NCBI RefSeq assembly: GCF_905147365.1
Contig: NC_056421.1
Coordinates: forward strand, 14,712,001 to 14,776,000
Direction: 5' to 3'
DNA from: Aricia agestis
Taxonomy: Eukaryota > Arthropoda > Insecta > Lepidoptera > Lycaenidae
DNA length: 64,000 nucleotides
Shown piece after piece: positions 44,471 to 54,639 of the stretch (position 1 is the stretch's first letter; each line of letters starts with the position of its first letter). The notes under the pieces are model-generated. The model worked only from the letters and a program-made list of their open reading frames with translations. It ran no database searches and had not been told where the DNA came from. A program made the translations under genes and the position numbers.

Positions 44471-45474
44471 TTGTTTGGTTTTTGGAAGAACACATTGCTT
44501 AGATACAAAATTAGTGATTTCCCAGCATCTGCGACAGCTAGAGTTGTAACCACGATAGAAAAAGGTCACACCTACCGTTCGGTCAGTCAGGCCATAGGTG
44601 TGTCGGCTTCCGTGGTCCATCGTAACTTTCAACGCCACAGAGAGACTCGATCTTACGTTCGGAGACGAGAACAAGGCAGATATCGGGTGACAATGGTTCA
44701 GGATGACCATTTTGTAAAGAAACAAACCTTGAGAAATCGACCTCAAACTGCTATGCAGACACGAAACCTGTCGGAACAGGTCCGAGATGTACGTGTAAGT
44801 ACATCTCGGACCTGTTCTGACAGAAACTTGAGACTGGACACCGAAGAGCCAGGCTAAGATTTGCGCGTGAACATCAAAATTAGACAAGTGAGTGAAATCT
44901 TGTGCTGTACAGTGATGGGAGCAAATTCTGTGTACATTTGGTTGACAGGCGATAAAGAATGTGAGTAAATCGTAAGGAACGCTATAGGCCATCAAACTTA
45001 ACGGAAACAGTGGCCTATGATGCAGGCTTCGTAATGGTTTGGAGTGGCATATGATTTGGAACCCGCACGGAGCTGATGATTATTGATGATGGTACTTTGA
45101 GAGTACAGGGCTATAGCACAGCCATCCTGGAACTGCATGGTGTGCCTTTTGCACAGTTTTAGGTAGCAACTTCAATTTAATGCGCGTCCATAGAGTAAAA
45201 AAATCGGGCATTATTACCTAAACGATGCTGGCGTAGCCCAGGTGGAGAGGCCAGAGAGGTCTACGCATGTGGATCCGATTGAAGACATGTGGCACATAAA
45301 TGGGTGAACGGTACGAGCTAAAACTCCGGTCCAAAATGTGTCCAGGACCTCGAGTTGGCGCTACTGGAGGAGTAGGAGAATATCCCACAGGAAATGATTG
45401 ACAATCAAAATGCAAGCATGGAATGGCGTATCCAGGCCCTCTTGAGATCCATAGAAGGCATTACACGCTTTTAA
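44471..45474 (+). pseudogene. Tc1-like transposase, degraded
   Basis: The N-terminal part reads openly to 44857. It shows a paired-type helix-turn-helix region (TYRSVSQAIGVSASVVHRNF), then the linker GRYRVTMVQDDHFV and QTAMQTRNLSEQVRDVRVS. After a stop at 44855-44857, similarity continues in shifted frames: RFAREHQN, VMVWSGI near 45035, then ENIPQEMID and RIQALL near 45385-45450, ending ITRF and TAA at 45472-45474. At least two frameshifts and several stops interrupt it. The DNARPH-type catalytic block is not recognisable, and only PIED-like residues remain of the third catalytic region. Family members cut and paste DNA at TA sites in the nucleus. This copy cannot. The 204-codon minus-strand frame over it is a shadow. 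Confidence 0.9.
44774..44817. repeat. Perfect palindrome inside transposase relic
   Basis: GAACAGGTCCGAGATGTAC (44774-44792) is followed after GTGTAA by its exact reverse complement (44799-44817). The second arm replaces the codons expected after the VRVSTS block. Confidence 0.95.
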
Positions 45475-45857
45475 CATGACATTTCTTTAATAAAAATGGA
45501 GAATTTAACTTAAAAACTTACTACTGAAATTTCAAAGATTTTCTTAAATTTTGATTTTGCCGATTTTTTTTCTATTTTTCACGTTTTTATGCCCTAAATT
45601 TATATAAAATTTATTTTTTAATAATTAATTAGTACCTTATTAAATAAATAAATATATAAAAAAAAGTGAACAATGTCCAAAAAATTTAAAATTTTGTTAT
45701 GTTCCTCTAATTTTGCCGGTGTGTTTATAATTGACATTTTATTTCATACTCTTTGAGCAACTTATTAAAATGCAAACGATAATATCCTAGAGTAAATGAA
45801 AGGAGTAAAATTATTCTCATGATAGTTATACTCGTGTAACTTCAAGTCGAATCGGAA

Positions 45858-47005
45858 CTCGCATACAAATCCGACCCGCACCCGTGAAAATGACAATTCG
45901 AAGTACACGTAGAACTATTTCAATGACAGCTTACGCACTAAGTCTAGCCTTGGATACCTTACTCCTCTACGTCAATCGTGTATCTCGGGTTCGGATCAGA
46001 TTCGGATCGGGTGTAGTGTAATAACGCTTTTAGCGTCCTAAGATTCTTTCGAAACCATCATATTTAAAAAACAGAATGAAACATTAGAATCTTATATACG
46101 TAAACAGCTTCTTCTAAAAGTATAAGTAAATTGCTGCTGCAAAATATACAGATACATAGCAATTAAAAATATTCCTCATTCGGTGTAACGGCGGCTAGGA
46201 GCGAGCGTGTTGGCTGTTGGGCGACAAACACATTCGTTAGCAAATGCATCCGGTAATGAGCGTGCGGAGTGCAGAGATATAAAATGCGCGCACTAATGCC
46301 TCATGTACCCCAATGGTCCCCCCTGCCCCCCCTCGTGTACCACCACAAAAGACTCAGTAATGAATATGATGATTCATGTGAAAAATATTCCCAGAATCAT
46401 TACGAGATGATTTTAAGAATAGTTCTGGTATTACGAACCCCTATGTACTACCGATATCAACGAACCCCCCCAACCCCATGCACAAAGGAGGGGTTCCTTT
46501 GTGTTGTAATGAAATATATGATGACGTTATGTGCTGACGATGACTCGGGGCATAGTTTTCGCTCGCTAATACCTTATATACCCCCATAAGCCGCCACAAA
46601 GGCCCCTTCATAAGAAAAACCATCAGCTTATACATAATATAATAGTGATGATTCCAGGTTCCCACTGTAATGAGTTTCGGAAGTGGAAGTCAGTTAAAAT
46701 TGCAGCAGAATAAAGCATTTTCATTATGCGCTGTTAGTACAGCGTAGTCTACGTAGTCGTAGCACGTGTATCTACGAGTACCTACGTGTAAGTGTCTAAA
46801 CACACTATGTCGAATTTCCGCGGCAGAAGTTCGGCTTGATTCCGCCTGCAATGTATTTACCGATGACACACCATGCCGAAATTCCGCCGCGTTATATTAT
46901 ATGCATTTGACTTTATTTTATTATTTGCATTTTTCGCACCAAGGATAATTGAATTAATATTATAAATTTTAATTAATTGTAGTCCATCACGCCATGGACA
47001 TTTTT
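45858..47005. other. Unique sequence
   Basis: AATTTCCGCGGCAG near 46814 and GAAATTCCGCCGCG near 46880 are related. CCCCCC runs occur at 46320 and 46466. No gene is recognised. Frames over 46269-46665 show no family. Confidence 0.3.
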
Positions 47006-47084
47006 TTATATAATATATATATATATATATTATAATAAGTATATATAAGTATATATAAATAAGTATATATATATATATATATAC

Positions 47085-47126
<42 letters not shown>
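47006..47126. repeat. (TA)n microsatellite with internal palindrome
   Basis: Long TA runs, broken by AAGTATATATAA and AAATAAGTATATA, with the reverse TATATACTTATTT. The whole block can fold on itself. Confidence 0.9.
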
Positions 47127-47129
<3 letters not shown>

Positions 47130-47287
47130 AGACTATAATTCATACATATAATAAATAAATATTTATTGTTTTATAAATTACTAATAATATTTAATGTTTT
47201 GAATGGTGTGGTCCCAGTCAGTGTGGCGGCCAGTAGATCCGACATTTTCCGATTTCCTTAGATTTTATGCTGCTCCACCCTTTGCCT

Positions 47288-47749
47288 TTAGATGTTGTGA
47301 CATTGGCTTGGTGGAGAGGGGTCACTCAAGCTGGGTGGAGTTTCTAGGGTATTAAAAAGATATTGTTCTGTGTCGGATCTACCCGCTATGTGGCTTAGGA
47401 CTTTATCGTTCCTGTCTTTTATAGCCATTTTTATGTTGTAGTCTTTTATGCGTTCGGTTGACACCTCCGTGGCTCTTTTTATGAAGCTTGCTACAGCGTC
47501 TTCATCAGTGTCAGTGTAATAGACACAGGTGTTAGTGTACCGGGATATAGCTACAACTGCATGAGGAACGCTGTCATGGATTGCCAGCTTTCGGGACTTG
47601 GTCTGTATGATGATCACCGAGGGACTCGTTAATCCCTGAGCTTCATGGATTGTGAGGACGCGAGAGTCCGTTCCCGATCCATAGCCTGTATTGTGTGTGA
47701 GGGCTGCTTTCTCCTCTTGTGTGTGGACAAGATACAAAATTAGTTTAGT
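47288..47749 (-). pseudogene. Endogenous RNA-virus relic: C-terminal superfamily 1 helicase
   Basis: The minus-strand frame is open from about 47749 to a TAA at 47288-47290, roughly 150 codons. It contains TIHEAQGLT, matching helicase motif V, and about 30 residues later HAVVAISRYTN, matching motif VI with its arginine. Hydrophobic VIII and VYYT strands lie between and after. This order is characteristic of the helicase domain of alphavirus-like plus-strand RNA virus replicases. The domain unwinds RNA and binds NTP in the viral replication complex. Motifs I-IV, the methyltransferase and the polymerase are absent. The upstream edge runs into stops within a TTTAG repeat. No Met start exists. 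It is a fragment in host DNA and cannot function. A cellular helicase is the main alternative but fits the motif spacing less well. Confidence 0.7.
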
Positions 47750-47976
47750 TTAGTTTAGATACCTTGTAATTTAAATCAATGTTATTTAAAACTACAATAT
47801 CGTACAAGATCCTAAGTAAGACATCTATGAAGATACCTAATTCTACCTCAACTTTACGCATGGGTTACAGTCAGTTGAAATATCGTCATGGCGAGATCAA
47901 ATCGGTCACCGATGATGCTGAAGTATAGCTTTATAGTAATGATGCAAGTCACGTTAACATCCTATTAGTATTATAA

Positions 47977-48331
47977 CGCCTCCGTGGTCTAGTGGTATAG
48001 AGCGCGGCTCTTGACTCGGAGGTTGTGGGTTCGATTCCCGCGTTGGAAACATGTTATTTCCAAGTTTGGTTAAGACAATGCAGGCTGATCACCTGATTGT
48101 CTGACAAGTAAGATGATCCATGCGTCGGATGGGCATGTAAAAAGTCGGTCCTGCGCCTGATCTCTCGCCAGTCGTGTCGGTCGTCCGTCCCACTGGGTTA
48201 TGAGAGTAAAGGATAGAGAGTGCTGTTGTGTACTGCACACATACTTGGGCACTATAAAATTACTCCTGCGTAGCTGGCCTGGTTTCAATGAAACCGGCCA
48301 GCGTCACCGAAACCGGTGTGGGAGCTATTAT
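47977..48331 (+). mobile_element. tRNA-Lys-like SINE with 14-bp target duplication
   Basis: The head 47978-48050 has a pol III A box (TGGTCTAGTGG, 47985-47995) and B box (GGTTCGATTCC, 48028-48038). An anticodon-loop-like CTCTTGA recalls tRNA-Lys. The body reads CCAAGTTTGGTTAAGACAAT, GGCTGATCACCTGATTGTC, CGTCCGTCCCACTGGGTTAT and GGTGTGGGAGCTATTATT. TATTAGTATTATAA flanks both sides (47963-47976 and 48332-48345). The acceptor stem does not pair, so it is not a working tRNA gene. Confidence 0.9.
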
Positions 48332-48345
48332 TATTAGTATTATAA

Positions 48346-49585
48346 AGTATTTTACAAAAATCCAAACTTTCGTGATTTATGAAATAATATTTTAATATAA
48401 AATTTGTAATAAATAATACATTAAAATTAATCATTTTTTTATCATAAAATATCAATAAAACTAAAAAGCAAACATGGCACATAAAACTAGAAGTTATCTC
48501 GTTCCAGCACTCTACCCCGGCAACTCGTTATCTATTTACCAACTTTTTACATAACACACAGATTTTCCTTTATATTTTATTCATGAACTGGCTCGGGGGT
48601 CTGTATTGCATCACAAAGCGAAGAAAATTGTCGACGATAACCAAATGCAAAAATTGCTAACTCTAATAGAGCATTGTGGGCGATTTTTCCTTTGAACGAG
48701 TTTAAAATGAAATTGGATAGAGAAATGGCGCATACAGGGGGGAGGGGGAGATTCCCCTTCGTGTTTACTGGTAGGTACGCTGATGGGATTACAACTTATG
48801 TACTTGTGCAGCTTAAAAAAATGTTCCCATTTTTTTAACATTTCGAATGACTACATGTCCGTCGTTATCATCCAATATAATATTATCATCTTACTTTTTT
48901 GTGGGATTTTGATTCATATTTATCATTTTTGAAGTTATCAAATATCAAACAATCTGAATGTCAGTGTTTTTCAAGAAATTATGGCGATGATAAGATGCGA
49001 ACACAGATGCTACGAAAGCTATGGCCTACGCGCTACGCGTCTTACGTAGGGGAATATAATTAATTTTTTGAAACGCAAACAATATAACAAGATTAAAGTC
49101 TAATGTTAGTAAATTTAGGTATGAATTATGATTCAATCAATACCTAACTTCGATGGGGAGATACCTAGGAGATACCCACCATTAAAAAAAATTGACGATC
49201 ATTAATATCATGTTGCTTGATAAACTAGGTATACCTTGTAAACTATAAATAGCCCAATAACAATTATAAATCCAAATATTTTATCTGATAAAGAGCTAAA
49301 AGAGCAGAAAGCACAAAACATTGGGTTTTTAATAAAAATATTTAGGTATTTTTAAATCGTCAATACGAGTACGTATTGACGATGTATTTAAAAATTGTTG
49401 TCATTATTATGCGACTACAATATAAAAAGAACATCAAAGAAGGCGCATTTTAATATTTTGTTTTTAATCAATACTGTTTTTTTTATATAAATGGGATTTT
49501 TAAGAAATATGGATTGTAATTTTTTTAAATGTCATCACTTCAGTCAGCAGTTCACTGCTGCGAAGATAGACAATCTTTTTTCGAT
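48346..49585. other. AT-rich sequence with one palindrome
   Basis: 49356-49383 is a perfect hairpin with 12-bp arms ATCGTCAATACG and loop AGTA. The outer TTTTTAAAT / ATTTAAAAA bases continue the pairing loosely. No gene is seen. Confidence 0.45.
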
Positions 49586-50735
49586 TAAAAAAACTGGCCA
49601 GGCGCGTTTCGGGCCACGCGCAATATAGGGTTCCGTAGTACCGCTAGTTTCTGAAAAAATTTGTATGGTCAATGAATGTACATTTATAACGTGTTTTACA
49701 CTACTAACAACATCATCTCAGTTACTTTCAAAGGAATTTTAACGAAAACGTCGAAAAGTTCCTTTATACTTCATTTTTAGGGTTCCGTACCTCAAAAAGA
49801 AAAAACGGAACCCTTATAGGATCACTTTGTTGTCCGTCTGTCCGTCCGTCCGTCTGTCAAGACCCTTTTTCTCAGGAACGCGTGGAGGTATGAAGCTGAA
49901 ATTTATATCAATTACTCAGGTCTACTGTCCCTTGAAGCTGTGAAAAAATCAAACTTCTAAGCCAACGCAATCAAAAGATACAGCCGTTTATGCCGCAAAT
50001 TTTCGACACTTGCAAGGGAATCAAAACCTACAGGGTGCTTCCCGTGAACTCAGAATCTTGAAATTTGGTACGAAGCAACGTCTTATAGCATAGATAAAGG
50101 AAAAATTACGAAAACCATAAATTTTTAGTTACATCACATAATATATATTTTTTTAATAATTTTAAACTTACTACCCATTTCCTCATAAACGCGTAGAGGT
50201 ATTAAATTGAAATTCATACCAAATACTCAGGTCTATAATACCTTTAAGCTGTAACAAAATCAAACTTCTATGTCAACGCAATCAAAAGAAACAGCAATTT
50301 AAGCTGCATATTTTGAAACTCGCAAGTACTCGCAAGGGAATCAAAACCTAAAGGGTACTTCCAGTCGACCTAGAATCTTGAAATTTGGCATGAAGCAACG
50401 TTTTATAGCACACAAAGGAAAAATTCCGAAAACCTTAAATTTTTAGTTACATTACGAAATATATATTTTTTAATAAATATAAACTTATTACTTACTTTTT
50501 TCCTCATGAACGCGTAGAGCTATTACTTAAACGATAAAGAGATCTTTGTCTTAAATTTATGCTCCTCCATCTTTCCCCATTGTAATGTTATGAATTTCAT
50601 TTTGCAATAAAAATACCATAGTTATGACTCGATTGTCGTAATGAACGAACTTTGTAAACCTTGCAGGTTTGTACGGAACCCTCGGTGCGCGAGTCCGACT
50701 CGCACTTGGCCGGTTTTTTTTTACTTAATCGACTA
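49586..50735. mobile_element. Long GGTTCCGTAC-family DNA element
   Basis: The left end AACTGGCCAGGCGCG to ATAGGGTTCCGTAG and the right end, reversed, AACCGGCCAAGTGCGAGTC to GAGGGTTCCGTAC are related inverted termini of about 50 bp. An inner GGGTTCCGTACC (49780) faces AACGGAACCC (49804). A module starting CTCA(G/T)GAACGCGT(G/A)GAG, with TCAAACTTCTA, CAACGCAATCAAAAGA, GGAATCAAAACCTA and CTTGAAATTTGG, repeats at about 49872 and 50180, with a partial third at 50502. No transposase is present. Confidence 0.65.
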
Positions 50736-51361
50736 TTACTCAATAACTTATGAAGTCTTCTTAGCCGTGATAGTTTTCCTTTTAAATTTAGCATATTTTC
50801 TACTCCGTGAATTTTTCCACATTTTCAGAAACAACCGTTTAGCTGGTAGAAGGGCTGACACTGGACTCTAACGATTTTTCCACTTTAAAACTTAATATTT
50901 CACAAAATATGGATCTGTTACTTGGTGGGTCCTGAGAGACTTTTTAAAAAAAATCACTTTTATTAAAACTAGAATATTTATTTAAAAAACTTAATAATTA
51001 TCTTAAGAGAGAACCTGCACCCGACGAAGGTCCAATTCGATCTGATCAAAAATACGGAAATGGAATAATAGAAACAGCAAAAGTTTGCAATTGCAATTCA
51101 TGGAAATGCAACTGAAAACCTAAGCGTTTTTACTACACATACGTTGACATGTGACTTCCGATATAACAGATCCCTAAATCAGAAAATGATCTATGAATAC
51201 CCATTATATTTTTAAAAAGTCTATTTAATGACACCCCACACGATGGGTACAATAAAAAATATTTTTTTAAGATTTTATGTACCATTTTGTTGGCATAAGT
51301 AATATGTGTATCCATGCTAAATTACAGCTTTGTAGGTCCTATAGTTTCTGAGCAAAACCGC
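50736..51361. other. AT-rich sequence
   Basis: Probably part of an older repeat that ends near GGGGCGAGCGAAGCGAGCCC at 51472-51491. No gene is seen. Confidence 0.3.
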
Positions 51362-51418
51362 GGACAGACAGACGGTCAGACGGACAGACAGACAGACAGA
51401 CGGACGGACGGACGGACA
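51362..51418. repeat. (GACA/GACG)n microsatellite
   Basis: Fourteen or so tetranucleotides mix CAGA and CGGA registers. Confidence 0.9.
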
Positions 51419-51992
51419 TACTGAAACAAAGCAGTGTTATTTGCAGTTGACATAACTTTGGCAATTATAATCGGGGCGAGCGAAGCGAGCCCTATAATAG
51501 TACCTAACACCTATATTCTACAATCTTTACATTTTGTGATACATGGAAAAACTGTCACGCCCATTGCTTTGTATGTTTAACATAATAAGTGCTTTAACAT
51601 AGTAATTTTTATTTATACCTATGTACCTAGATGCATTATTATCTAGTCTAGTCAAGGAGTGACGATGCGACACGAATATTGACATGGTGAATGTTGAACT
51701 TTCGGGATTAATAATATTGGATATTCACTGCAGCGTTTCTTAATTTCTAACAAAAACATTCTGAATACTAATTTTTAGTAGGAGCAAATGCACGAACCAT
51801 TCTTTCAGGAAATAAATTCAAATTATTTAAGCCCCAGTAAAGACTTGACATCTATTTAAAACGAATTTAAGAACCTTAACATGGTCCAGTAGCCAAGAAT
51901 GTTAAGAAACACGTGTCGAATTTCAAAAACTATCACCGCTTCGAAAGTTTCGTACGCCTCTTTTTTCCATTTCAGTCAACTCCAGTCTAAAA
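51419..51992. other. AT-rich sequence
   Basis: Nothing recognised beyond GGGGCGAGCGAAGCGAGCC at 51472, an imperfect palindrome. Confidence 0.3.
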
Positions 51993-53790
51993 TCTCAATT
52001 CAATCCATTTCACTCAATTTCACTTAATTGAATTCACTCAATTTCACTTAATCAAATTCACTCAATTTCACTTAATCAAATTCAATAAATTTCACTTAAT
52101 CAAATTCAATAAATTTCACTTAATCAAATTCAATAAATTTCACTTAATCAAATTCAATAAATTTCACTTAATCAAATTCAACAAATTTCACTTAATCAAA
52201 TTCAATAAATTTCACTTAATCAAATTCAATAAATTTCATTTAACAATTCAATAAATTTCATTTAACAATTCAATAAATTTCATTTAACAATTCAATAAAT
52301 TTCATTTAACAATTCAATAAATTTCATTTAACAATTCAATAAATTTCATTTAACAATTCAATAAATTTCATTTAACAATTCAATAAATTTCATTTAACAA
52401 TTCAATAAATTTCATTTAACAATTCAATAAATTTCATTTAATAATTCAATAAATTTCATTTAATAATTCAATAAATTTCATTTAATAATTCAATAAATTT
52501 CATTTAATAATTCAATAAATTTCATTTAATAATTCAATAAATTTCATTTAATAATTCAATAAATTTCATTAATAATTCAATAAATTTCATTAAATTTCAT
52601 TAATTCAATAAATTTCATTAATTCAATAAATTTCATTAATTCAATAAATTTCATTAATTCAATAAATTTCATTAATTCAATAAATTTCATTTAATAATTC
52701 AATAAATTTCATTTAATAATTCAATAAATTTCATTTAATCTAATTCACTAAATTTTGTTTAACCCATCTAAATCCAAATTTCATTCATTCCAAATTTATA
52801 TTATTTTAATTCAAATTTCATTTTATTCAAATTTCATTTTATTCAAATTTCATTTTATTCAAATTTCATTTTATTCAAATTTCATTTTATTCAAATTTCA
52901 TTTTATTCAAATTTCATTTTATTCAAATTTCATTTTATTCAAATTTCATTTTATTCAAATTTCATTTTATTCAAATTTCATTTTATTCAAATTTCATTTA
53001 ATTCAAATTTCATTTAATTCAAATTTCATTTAATTCAAATTTCGTTTAATTCAAATTTCGTTTAATTCAAATTTCGTTTTATTCAAATTTCGTTTTATTC
53101 AAATTTCGTTTAATTCAAATTTCGTTTAATTCAAATTTCGTTTAATTCAAATTTCGTTTAATTCAAATTTCGTTTAATTCAAATTTCGTTTAATTCAAAT
53201 TTCGTTTAATTCAAATTTCGTTTAATTCAAATTTCGTTTATTCCAAATTTCGTTTATTCCAAATTTCGTTTATTCCAAATTTCATTTATTCCAAATTTCA
53301 TTTATTCCAAATTTCATTTAATTCAAATTTCATTTAATCCAAATTTCATTTAATCCATATTTCATTTAATCCAAATTTCATTTAATCCAAATTTCATTTA
53401 ATCCAAATTTCATTTAATCCAAATTTCATTTAATCCAAATTTCATTTAATCCAAATTTCATTTAATCCAAATTTCATTTAATCCAAATTTCATTTAATCC
53501 AAATTTCATTTAATCCAAATTTCATTTAATCCAAATTTCATTTAATCCAAATTTCATTTAATCCAAATTTCATTTAATCCAAATTTCATTTAATCCAAAT
53601 TTCATTTAATCCAAATTTCATTTAATCCAAATTTCATTTAATCCAAATTTCATTTAATCCAAATTTCATTTAAAATAAATTTCATTTAATCCAAATTTCA
53701 TTTAAAATAAATTTCATTTAATCCAAATTTCATTTAATCCAAATTTCATTTAATCCAAATTTCATTTAATCCAAATTCCATTTAATTCAA
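51993..53790. repeat. AAATTTCAYTTAA satellite, 1.8 kb, nearly G-free strand
   Basis: Block structure with a shared core: 24-bp units TCAAATTCAATAAATTTCAC (+TTAA) to about 52235; 22-bp CAATTCAATAAATTTCATTT (+AA) to 52440; the TAATTC variant to 52570; 18-bp TAATTCAATAAATTTCAT to 52690; 22-bp again to 52755; 16-bp ATTCAAATTTCATTTT to 53035; 16-bp with TTTCG to 53285; 16-bp AATCCAAATTTCATTT to 53790. About 52040-52754 has no G on the plus strand. The 92-codon frame at 52755-53033 is only a readout of the 16-bp unit. Confidence 0.95.
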
Positions 53791-53811
53791 AACTTTTAAT
53801 AGAAACTTTAT

Positions 53812-53840
53812 TACTTTAATCAGTGGTTCACTCCACAGTT
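53812..53840. repeat. 28-bp minisatellite, detached unit
   Basis: ACTTTAATCAGTGGTTCACT then CCACAG is one unit of the array at 54465-54635. The LINE at 53864-54388 and unique sequence now separate them. Confidence 0.8.
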
Positions 53841-53863
53841 CTTAATAAGAAAATGGTACTGTT

Positions 53864-54150
53864 ACGGCGGATTCGCCTTCTACTTGAACAGATTCAAGCT
53901 GAAGGAGGATCCGTCCTGCCTGTGTCAGCCAGGAGTTGAGGAGACGGTTCCTCACCTGCTACTCGAGTGCCCAATTTTTGCTAGCAATAGATACGATATT
54001 GAGCCGAAATTGGGCACATCGATAACGGGTGAGAATCTGCCATCCATCCTGGGGGGTAAAAAGCGGGATATCTTCCTGGCTTTTTGCAGGATAATCGTGG
54101 GTGTAGTAAATAAGCGTAACGGTAGTATTTTGTGTGATAACAATAATTAG
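53864..54150 (+). pseudogene. R1-clade LINE ORF2 C-terminus
   Basis: An open frame runs from the truncation point through GGFAFYLNRFKLKEDPSC to the stop at 54148-54150. CLC, then H nine residues later and C five after that (CxCx9Hx4C, in PHLLLECPIF) is the zinc-knuckle pattern at the C-terminus of R1/TRAS-type ORF2 proteins, which carry endonuclease and reverse transcriptase upstream. Those domains are missing, so it is inactive. The reading frame is unbroken over about 95 codons, which suggests a young insertion. The apparent Met start at 53884 is internal and not a real start. Confidence 0.85.
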
Positions 54151-54359
54151 GATCTAATTTTAAGCTGTGAATTGTGATATTAGGATAGTCTCTGTAATTT
54201 TGGTTTTATATTTGTGCCGTTGTTTTATTATTTGACATTTTAATTGTATTTTATTTTAATTGTTTATTTTAGTGGAATCATTTGTATTTTTATTGGAATT
54301 GGATTGTATGTATAGACAAATAGAAAATAAATAGCCCTGATAATGTTAGGGGGACGAAA

Positions 54360-54388
<29 letters not shown>
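53864..54388 (+). mobile_element. 5'-truncated R1-like LINE with poly-A and target duplication
   Basis: AAAATGGTACTGTT occurs at 53850-53863 and again at 54389-54402, bracketing the insert. The 3' end is a poly-A of at least 23 bases from 54366. The coding tail is described separately. Only the last ~525 bp of a several-kilobase element is present. Confidence 0.92.
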
Positions 54389-54392
<4 letters not shown>

Positions 54393-54464
54393 TGGTACTG
54401 TTGAAATTGGGTTTAAAATTTTCAGTGCACATACCTTTGGGTTTTCTGAATCGTTCATTCTATT

Positions 54465-54635
54465 AACTTTGATCAGTGGTTCACTCCACAGCGACTTTGA
54501 TCAGTGGTTCACTCCACAGCGACTTTGATCAGTGGTTCACTCCACAGCAACTTTGATCAGTGGTCCACTCCATAGCAACTTTAATCAATATTGCACTCCA
54601 TAGCAACTTTAATCAATGGTTCACTCCACAGCATT
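54465..54635. repeat. 28-bp minisatellite
   Basis: Six units of GACTTTGATCAGTGGTTCAC plus TCCACAGC. Unit starts at 54493 and 54521 give the 28-bp period. Later units drift (CAACTTTAATCAAT). Confidence 0.9.
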
Positions 54636-54639
54636 CATG

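Larger units (their letters stand above)
44219..45725 (+). mobile_element. Tc1/mariner transposon, inactive
   Basis: The terminal inverted repeats CACACACTGGCAAAATTAG, AGGAACATA and, reversed, AACACACCGGCAAAATTAG, AGGAACATA match at 26 of 28 positions. TA flanks both ends (44217-44218 and 45726-45727). The length of 1,507 bp and the single central transposase relic are typical of the Tc1 group. Confidence 0.9.
43996..45857. mobile_element. MITE interrupted by a Tc1-type transposon
   Basis: AAGGGCGGATTCGACCAAAC, ACTCGAGTATAAC at the left (43996-44050) opposes the reverse of GTTATACTCGTGTAACTTC, AAGTCGAATCGG at the right (45825-45855). The two halves make a palindromic MITE, and the Tc1-like element sits in the middle. 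Confidence 0.5.

Noticed and set aside
44381..44995. 204-codon minus-strand frame, the longest in the window
   Set aside because: It is antisense to the Tc1 transposase relic, which has clear family motifs on the plus strand.
45218..45415. 65-codon minus-strand frame
   Set aside because: Antisense to the 3' part of the Tc1 transposase relic.
47978..48050. Possible tRNA-Lys gene
   Set aside because: The A and B boxes are present, but the acceptor arms do not pair and the sequence continues as a SINE body with a 14-bp target duplication.
52755..53033. 92-codon frame with a repeated FHFIQISFYSN-type peptide
   Set aside because: It is the 16-bp satellite read through three frames (48 bp = 16 residues). 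Lack of G removes TAG and TGA stops, so openness is expected.
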